The notes below the pieces were generated by a model, which saw only the letters and a program-made list of their open reading frames with translations, was not told the DNA's origin and did no database searches. From CAWAMR01 sp963783095 (GTDB lineage: Bacteria > Planctomycetota > Planctomycetia > Gemmatales > Gemmataceae), in assembly GCA_963783095.1 (NCBI GenBank), contig CAWAMR010000013.1, forward strand, positions 186,001-250,000: a stretch of DNA of 64,000 bases. The letters are read 5' to 3'. Position numbers and translations under genes: made by a program. This document shows, piece by piece, positions 58,575 through 64,000 of the stretch (within the stretch, counting starts at the first letter, position 1; every line of letters begins with the position of its first letter).

Positions 58575-59561
58575 ATGGCCAATACTCCAAGTGATCCGAT
58601 TGAAATCTACCGTGCGCGGAACTTGGGCGAAGCTTTCGCACTTCGCAACCTCCTCGAAGCAAACGCTATACCCGCTTCGATCGAGAACGAATTCCTTCAA
58701 GGAGCCCTTGGTGATCTGCCGATTGGCTGGAGCACGGCCCCTCGCATCGTCGTTGACCGTGCCCATGAGACAGTTGCGCGAGCAATTGTTGAAGAGTTTC
58801 ACCGCACATCGGAGCCGATCGATTCCAGGAAAGAAACCGGACTTCGATGCATGGCTTGTGACTCTCCAATGGAGAACCACAATACTTGCCCGGCTTGCGG
58901 TTGGTCTTATGGAGTGAATGAAAATGTACCAGACGTTGGCGGTTCCCACAACGATATCGCTCTGCAAATTAGCGCCGATGCCAGCCCTCCCGTTTCAGCG
59001 CCGGCATCAATCGCTCCTGCGGATTACCTGTCGGAATTACGCGATTGGGGAAAGTTATTGTTTGGGTGTGCCTTTATCGCCTGGATCGTATTTTACGTAC
59101 AACCGATTGTGAAATGTTATGTCGTGAGGTCATGGCCTGTGACGAGAGCCGTCGTTATCGATCGCAGGTTTGGGGAGAAATTTCGACCAGGGACCGACGC
59201 GGTTCGAGCGGATATCGATTATCGATATTCCGTCGATGGCAAGGAATATTCGGTCCGTCAATACAGCCCAACTGGCGGAGAACTATCGCCCGAGCAGGTA
59301 GGAAAGGCGATGCATGAAGGAGGCCGCGACGTATACTACAATCCTGAAGACCTGTCTGAATCGTATTTCGAACATGAATATTACCCGCCCGGCATCGGTA
59401 CTTACATTGGTGTAAGTATGGCATTCCTTGTCGGAGCTAAATACATTTGGTTGGGCTTCAGAGGTCTGCGGCGTGGTCCCAACATTGCCCTCGAATCCGC
59501 TGGTTCCGCAAGCGAAGCGCCAGACACCGAGAACTCCGCAGGGATTAAGGATGGCAAGTGA
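58575..59561 (+). CDS. DUF2007 / DUF3592 membrane protein
   Basis: 328 residues. N-terminus IEIYRARNLGEAFALRNLLE and IVVDRAHETVARAIVEEF is a DUF2007 putative signal-transducing domain; then a short zinc ribbon (CMAC, CPACGW), one membrane helix (LLFGCAFIAWIVFYVQP), and a DUF3592-like domain (VRADIDYRYSVDGKEYS, YYNPEDLSESYFE). A second helix near the end. Function unknown. Confidence 0.75.
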   Translation: MANTPSDPIEIYRARNLGEAFALRNLLEANAIPASIENEFLQGALGDLPIGWSTAPRIVVDRAHETVARAIVEEFHRTSEPIDSRKETGLRCMACDSPMENHNTCPACGWSYGVNENVPDVGGSHNDIALQISADASPPVSAPASIAPADYLSELRDWGKLLFGCAFIAWIVFYVQPIVKCYVVRSWPVTRAVVIDRRFGEKFRPGTDAVRADIDYRYSVDGKEYSVRQYSPTGGELSPEQVGKAMHEGGRDVYYNPEDLSESYFEHEYYPPGIGTYIGVSMAFLVGAKYIWLGFRGLRRGPNIALESAGSASEAPDTENSAGIKDGK

Positions 59562-59637
59562 GGAGAGAAAGCCTTGTCCAACGATCGAGGGTTCTGGACA
59601 CGAGCTACATCGTTTCGCATTTCCCGGCCGTGAACCT

Positions 59638-61294
59638 TCATTTCTTTCTCGCCGGTGCAAGAGGTTTCACTTCTCTGCCCGCTGCCCAGGCAGTTGCCCT
59701 ACGCAGCATTTCGCAGGCTTCAAAGGTGTCGTAAGTTTTTTCACTATGCCCCAGCAGCGTCTGAAAGATCCGTCCTTTCCCATAAGTTGCGGTCCAGGCC
59801 AGCGGTTCTTTCTGTTTCGTAACTTTCGATTCCGCCACGATCAATGGCTCAATCTTTTCCTCTCCATTTTGGTTGAAATAGAGTTCGTCTGTCACTTCAA
59901 ATGCTTTAAAGCCTTCTGTGATGGGATGCTTCTGGGCGGTTGGGATTACCATGAATTTTCCAAACGCATCGTGCCCACTAATCGGTTCGCCTTTTTTCGG
60001 AGTGTGGTTCCAGACTCGCCGAACGATCGTGCGATATTCCGGCCAGTCCGAAGCGCCTCCTTCAGGTAATGAGTAATGATAGGCACCGTTGGCAAAGTGA
60101 ATGACCACCAATCCTCCACCTTCCTGGAGATACCTCACGAAGGCTGCTTTGGACTTCTCGGAGAGCGCGGTCGGGTCATGCCAGTTGACGTAATTCTGGA
60201 CAATGACCTGATAATCGCCCAGCGATTTCTTGCCCAGATCCTCGATGTCCAAAGTCACTTCTACCTTGATGCGCGGATCGCGCTCCAGAGCTTCCTTGAT
60301 CGCGGGAGTAGTCCGCTCCCAGTTGTGCCATTTGTGTTTGTCGTTGCCGGCAAACAGTAATGCCTTGATCGGCTTGTCCCCGGTCTTTGGCACTGCCTTG
60401 GGCTCACCGGGCATCGGCCCGAGGATCTTGTCGATCTCTTCATGAGAATGAAACTTCGCCTCAACGCCATCTTTGGGGATGTCCACTTTCGCGGTCCAGG
60501 CGATGGCGTTGAGGATCATCTTGCGAAAGCCGTCGTTTTTCCAGTTGTCGTAGAAGTGGCCGCATGTTGTGCCAAAACCTCGACCGCCTCCTTCGCGTTC
60601 CCTGGCCCAGGCGACGACATTGCCATCAGGCTCCCGGCCCTTGAGGGTCGGTACAATCAGAATCGGCTTGAGCGATTCATCCTTGGCTTTGAGCCGAAGG
60701 TTGTAATAGAATTCTTCGCGCATCTTGAAGGGTTTCAAACCGTTTGAAATCGGATGATCGCCGGCACCAAGTTTCACTTCGGCATCCACGGTTTGAATGG
60801 CGGAATACCATTGCCGCTTGCCTTCGGTTTCCCATTGAAAGTAACCACCGCTCCACTCCAACATCTTGTCACCATATTTTTGTGGCGCAAAAGTAGAGAA
60901 GTGAAAGGTCAAAAAGCCGCACCCTTTTTTCATCAGCTCATCGAAGTAGCGTACGCGATCGTCGCTGGCCAGATGAGTGCGCTTCCTCGTACAGATTCCC
61001 ATCCCGGCCATCGGAAATAATCATGATGGTGTCGGCATCTTCGAGGGTCTTGGGATCTTTCGGCCAGCCGTTGAAGTGAATCTCGACTTTGACCCGATCC
61101 TTGATATTCGAGGAGTCGAGCATGACTTTGAGAAGCCGAACCGACCAGCCGTAATCGTGAATGCCGTTGCCGACGGGGCCATGACTTTTCTTGCCGGCGA
61201 TGAGGACGACCTTCTTCGGTTTGGGCTCCTGGGCGGAAATGGAATTGGGGATGAGGGTTAGGCCAAGCAAAATCAGGAACAAAACTCGTATCAT
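59638..61294 (-). CDS. Secreted two-domain ThuA-like protein, one frameshift
   Basis: Start ATG 61294: signal peptide FLILLGLTLIPNSISAQ, then ThuA domain 1 (VVLIAGKKSHGPVGNGIHDY, DADTIMIISDGRDGN, and LTFHFSTFAPQKYG) and domain 2 (IKALLFAGNDKHKWHNWE, GGLVVIHFANGAYHYS, ISGHDAF). One base break near 60975. About 550 residues. ThuA domains are glutamine-amidotransferase-like folds found in planctomycete sugar-metabolism proteins; enzymatic role not established. Confidence 0.85.
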
Positions 61295-61818
61295 GAAGAA
61301 ATCCCCTGGTGTTTCCCTGTCGCACGAATACCATCAACAGGGGACATTATCACCCTATCAATTCGTCGTGTTGCAGTCTTGCGCTAACTCGGGGGCGGCA
61401 ACGTCACTCATCCTTGAGGCAGAGCACAAGCCGTCACCTCCTCAGTCTGCCAAACCTGCAATAGACATCGATGTCTTTCAGCTCATCGGCAACGCCTTCC
61501 GCCGCATCTTCGGCAAATCATTTGCTCAACCTGATGTCGATAGCACTAAACAGATACATTGCGTTTCAAGCTGCTACGTTTCGTCAACCGCAACGACGTA
61601 GGCATCGTGGTCCGAGAATCAATGCCCCCTCGCGGTCCAAACTTCGTGCTTGAAGATTTGGAACGCTTTCCGGAAATTGTTCAGGGAAGCGTTCCGCAAT
61701 TACTTTTTCCAAATGTTTCTGCGGTCGTTCGAGCTATATTATTTTCATACATGAGGACAGAGGATCAGACAACAAAACCATGTGGCAAGCTGGTTTTTCG
61801 AGGAGTAGTGTCCTTGCA
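61295..61818. other. Intergenic, no recognisable gene
   Basis: Only short or overlapping frames without family resemblance. It may hold decayed coding DNA, as it abuts a truncated moxR. Confidence 0.4.
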
Positions 61819-62058
61819 GCCAATGGTGCGAACCATCAAGGTCTTGGCCAAACCGGGCACGCCGATCATCAAACAGTGGCCGCGCGAGAAGATGGCGGTG
61901 AGCAAGTCGTCAACGATATGTTCTTTACCGACGATGACCTTGCCGATTTCGGGCTTGAGGCGTTTGCGCGCCTCGACGAGCCGGGCAATGGCTTGCAAAT
62001 CGCTCTCGCTTGCCCCGGCCACAGCGCCGCCCGCCATCAATGGATTCGCCTTCGCCAT
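61819..62058 (-). pseudogene. Truncated MoxR AAA+ ATPase
   Basis: ATG 62058 begins MAKANPLMAGGA, and LKPEIGKVIVGKEHIVDDLL then GHCLMIGVPGLAKTLMVRTI is the MoxR N-terminus with Walker A GVPGLAKT. Similarity stops right after it at about 61819; Walker B and the rest are missing. MoxR ATPases normally have ~330 residues. Confidence 0.8.
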
Positions 62059-62110
62059 CCGTCTGCACTCCAATCTCAATAAAGACCCTGCGGTGATCCA
62101 TCGCGTTGGG

Positions 62111-62305
62111 TTATGCTGGACTCTCTTCCAAAAGTAACTTTCCACCAGCCAAAAACTGTTGGTCTTCGATGTCGTAGAGAGAGCTTTCCGACTTATCCGC
62201 GAGGTTCGCCACCAGTTGACCAAGACAGCAATCGGGCTGTCGATTGTGTAATTCTTTAAGCATCTGTAATAGTTCACTTCGGCCTTCGGAGATTGGCTTC
62301 GACAA
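62111..62305 (-). CDS. Small conserved protein
   Basis: 64 residues from TTG 62305, or shorter from an internal ATG. ELLQMLKELHNRQPDCCLGQ, LVANLADKSE and YDIEDQQFLAGGKLLLEE have the form of a small planctomycete protein seen near other accessory genes (QLVANLA, then DxEDxxLL). Overlaps the frame upstream by 32 bases. Function unknown. Confidence 0.5.
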   Translation of the reverse strand: MSKPISEGRSELLQMLKELHNRQPDCCLGQLVANLADKSESSLYDIEDQQFLAGGKLLLEESPA

Positions 62306-62423
62306 CCGTAAGCTTGATTATTACATACTCGGCTTCGAGATACTCACGCAACTCCACCAGCAGTTCCGGCACCGCACACGACACCTCAAGACGCAGCCAA
62401 ACCGCGAGTACATAGTCGTACAT
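62274..62423 (-). CDS. Small hypothetical protein
   Basis: 49 residues from ATG 62423 (MYDYVLAVWLRLEVS), with GAGAGG upstream; LLVELREYLEAEYVIIKLTV is a predicted helix-strand. No family recognised. Part of a string of three small minus-strand frames. Confidence 0.4.
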   Translation of the reverse strand: MYDYVLAVWLRLEVSCAVPELLVELREYLEAEYVIIKLTVVEANLRRPK

Positions 62424-62482
62424 TCTTGCCACTGGGCATACCTCTCTGGCACCTGAAATCACGGCCATGCGTCGGCATGATT

Positions 62483-62611
62483 TTACTCGTCATACACGTC
62501 ATCCGTAATGCGGAACGCGCCGCGTTGGCAGTAGTCTGCGAAGTCTGCTAACCCTTCGCGGGACCAGCCGTAGAAGAATGCCAGTAACTTCTTCATTGCT
62601 TCCCATGTCAT
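62483..62611 (-). CDS. Small hypothetical protein
   Basis: 42 residues: MTWEAMKKLLAFFYGWSREG then LADFADYCQRGAFRITDDVY. Hydrophobic-aromatic and acidic, no family recognised. Follows the squalene-cyclase-repeat gene on the same strand. Confidence 0.35.
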   Translation of the reverse strand: MTWEAMKKLLAFFYGWSREGLADFADYCQRGAFRITDDVYDE

Positions 62612-62645
62612 TTGGTCTTATTCGTGGTATTCGTGGTTAACCGCA

Positions 62646-63746
62646 TTAGCGTTGGTAGGCCGGCAAAAAGTGCAGGTAGATATCCAGTACTAGGCAGGCC
62701 ATAGCGGTCGAGTAGACGCGATTGGGGTCCACAACAGCGATTTCCGATGTGCCCGCTGGAATCGGCCAACTGCCGTCTTTTTTATCTTGATATTCAAGCA
62801 AGGTGTCGCGGATTCGTGGATGCCAGTCGTTCCAGTGCTTGCCGCCGAACTGATAGTGGGCCTGCATGGCATAGTAGTGGAAGTAATAAAAATACTGGAG
62901 TCCGGAGGCTTCGAATTGTTCCTTGTTACTCGTGCGCAGATAGGATTTTAACACCTCTATCGACTTGGGAATGTTGGGGTCGTCGAACTTGCCGAGCAGT
63001 TGCATCGACAGGATCCCGGCCGCCGTCGTTTGCGGCCCCGCCGATGGTCCTTCGTAGCCGTAGCCGCCGGTGGGCGCTCCACAACGGCGAACATAGGCGA
63101 TCGCCTTTTCGATCACCTTCTCGCTCACTGGAATCTCTGCGTTGCTCGCAGCTCGCAGAGCAACGATTTGCATCACGCTCACACTGAGATCCTGATTATC
63201 CGGCGAGGGATTGTAGCGCCAGCCGCCCAGAGGCGATTGCGTGCGCTCGATGAGCTGCACCGCCTTGCGCAGTTTCGCTTCCAGCTCCGGGTCGGGGTCC
63301 ATCCCATACATCTCCGCCAGTGCCAGCGTTGCCAGTCCATGTTCATACATGCTGCTGAAAGAGAGATACCCCGTTTGCGGATTGGAGGTCGCCAGGAGGA
63401 ATTTTTTCCCTTTCTCCAACTGTTCGGGATACTTGCCCCGTTTGGGAACGTGACCGCGACCCATGTAAGCCAACAGGGCGAGACCATTGACGGCGTTGTT
63501 GTTGTGCCAGCCGCCATCCTTGCGCTGTTTGGACGTGATATATTCCAACCCGCGGTCGATCGCGTTGTTGACGCGCTCGACCATTTGCAATTCGCTTTTG
63601 GGCGCTACGCTGTCCAGCGGTCCAGCCTGTTTCGTCGGCTGCGTATCAGCCCCCGGCAGCAAGGCAAAGCCCAGCATCATTGCCAGGACGATCATTGCCC
63701 CGCGAAGTCGGCGCACTTTTCCCGGATGTCTTTCTTTGTTCGTCAC
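62646..63746 (-). CDS. Secreted prenyltransferase/squalene-cyclase repeat protein
   Basis: 366 residues from GTG 63746, chosen because AAAGG lies seven bases upstream; the frame is open to 63857. Signal-anchor VLAMMLGFALLPGA, then alpha/alpha-barrel repeats with QxxDGGW motifs: RKDGGWHNNNAVNGLALLAY, SPLGGWRYNP, APTGGYGYEG, KKDGSWPIPAG. The fold is that of terpene cyclases, but no DxDD catalytic motif is seen, so a binding role in the envelope is likelier. Common in planctomycetes. Confidence 0.8.
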   Translation of the reverse strand: MTNKERHPGKVRRLRGAMIVLAMMLGFALLPGADTQPTKQAGPLDSVAPKSELQMVERVNNAIDRGLEYITSKQRKDGGWHNNNAVNGLALLAYMGRGHVPKRGKYPEQLEKGKKFLLATSNPQTGYLSFSSMYEHGLATLALAEMYGMDPDPELEAKLRKAVQLIERTQSPLGGWRYNPSPDNQDLSVSVMQIVALRAASNAEIPVSEKVIEKAIAYVRRCGAPTGGYGYEGPSAGPQTTAAGILSMQLLGKFDDPNIPKSIEVLKSYLRTSNKEQFEASGLQYFYYFHYYAMQAHYQFGGKHWNDWHPRIRDTLLEYQDKKDGSWPIPAGTSEIAVVDPNRVYSTAMACLVLDIYLHFLPAYQR

Positions 63747-63877
63747 AATGTAACCTTTCTGGCCGTGCCCCCGCAAAGCTGCCTCGGCTGATTCGCGAAT
63801 TTCCGGTCGATTGTCTTTGTAGGTATTGCACCATCCTGAAACCTCATTTTCACCCAAGACTCAATATTGAGTGATAG

Positions 63878-64000
63878 TCATCTCCCTCGTGAATCTGTGA
63901 TTGGTAAAGCTTGCACCAGTAAAACAGGATGCGCCTTCGGATACCCCTTCCCGGCCGCTATCTCCATTTCGATATTAAACATGCGCCGGATCGGAGTCCT
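63878..64000 (-). CDS. C-terminal end of an ORF running off the right edge, doubtful
   Basis: An open frame from the window edge, reading RRMFNIEMEIAAGKGYPKAH then PVLLVQALPITDSRGR to the stop at 63878. Too short to identify. It may be the end of a gene just outside the window. Confidence 0.25.
   Translation of the reverse strand, partial: RTPIRRMFNIEMEIAAGKGYPKAHPVLLVQALPITDSRGR

Noticed and set aside
1..64000. Programmed frameshifting as the cause of the many frame changes
   Set aside because: The breaks lack shared slippery sites and occur in families not known to use recoding.

Overview
The window comes from a planctomycete, most likely a Gemmata-like member (Gemmataceae). The pointers are an H-X9-DG (DUF1559) major prepilin-like protein, MJ0042-type zinc-finger proteins with acidic tracts, a TPR protein of a type I associate with this phylum, an alternative complex III (Act) cluster joined to a cbb3 oxidase, and two groEL genes around one groES. 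These are family resemblances read from the sequence; no database search was possible.

Layout. (1) 1-7,064 is an accessory block: the end of a type I restriction HsdR gene, then a minus-strand cassette (6,600 to 2,996) of a small protein, an HExxH protein, a dCTP deaminase-family protein, a repeat-bearing small frame and a possible ADP-ribosyltransferase-fold protein. It ends at a 5' half of a CAU-anticodon tRNA gene, which looks like an integration scar. (2) 7,055-19,040 holds a prepilin, arfB, a family-39-type glycosyltransferase, a zinc-finger/OB-fold membrane protein, a badly frameshifted thrS, a 2-oxoglutarate oxygenase, an Rpn-type nuclease, a secreted lipoprotein-like protein and rfbD. 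(3) 19,122-28,641 holds a sugar-mutarotase-like protein, an IS5-type insertion inside a TPR gene, a hendecad coiled-coil membrane protein, purM, priA and a YacP-type NYN nuclease. (4) 28,775-35,286 is a protein-quality-control run on the minus strand: groEL, groES, groEL, dnaJ, grpE, fmdB, yacG, closed by a terminator. (5) 35,524-42,711 holds mixed accessory and metabolic genes (DUF4262, Rpn, CnoX-like, 2-hydroxyacid dehydrogenase, XRE regulator, aldo/keto reductase). (6) 42,964-58,499 is a respiratory block on the plus strand: actA, actB, actC-D, actE-F, then ccoS, ccoN, ccoO, a ccoP-like gene and ccoI. Together these would oxidise quinol in the membrane, pass electrons through c-type hemes to a cbb3 oxidase, and supply it with copper. 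(7) 58,575-64,000 holds a DUF2007/DUF3592 protein, a two-domain ThuA protein, a truncated moxR, three small ORFs and a squalene-cyclase-repeat protein.

Quality caveat. About 30 single-base frame breaks fall in at least 15 otherwise well-conserved genes, including thrS, priA, dnaJ, actB, ccoN, ccoO and ccoI. Several sit in homopolymer runs and almost none is accompanied by an in-frame nonsense mutation. I read most of them as sequence or assembly errors and annotate each gene across its breaks.

Intergenic DNA is rich in hairpins and in tandem repeats of 7 bases (CTGACCA, GTTAGGA, GTTCCAA types), and in a dispersed ACAGAG-rich repeat.
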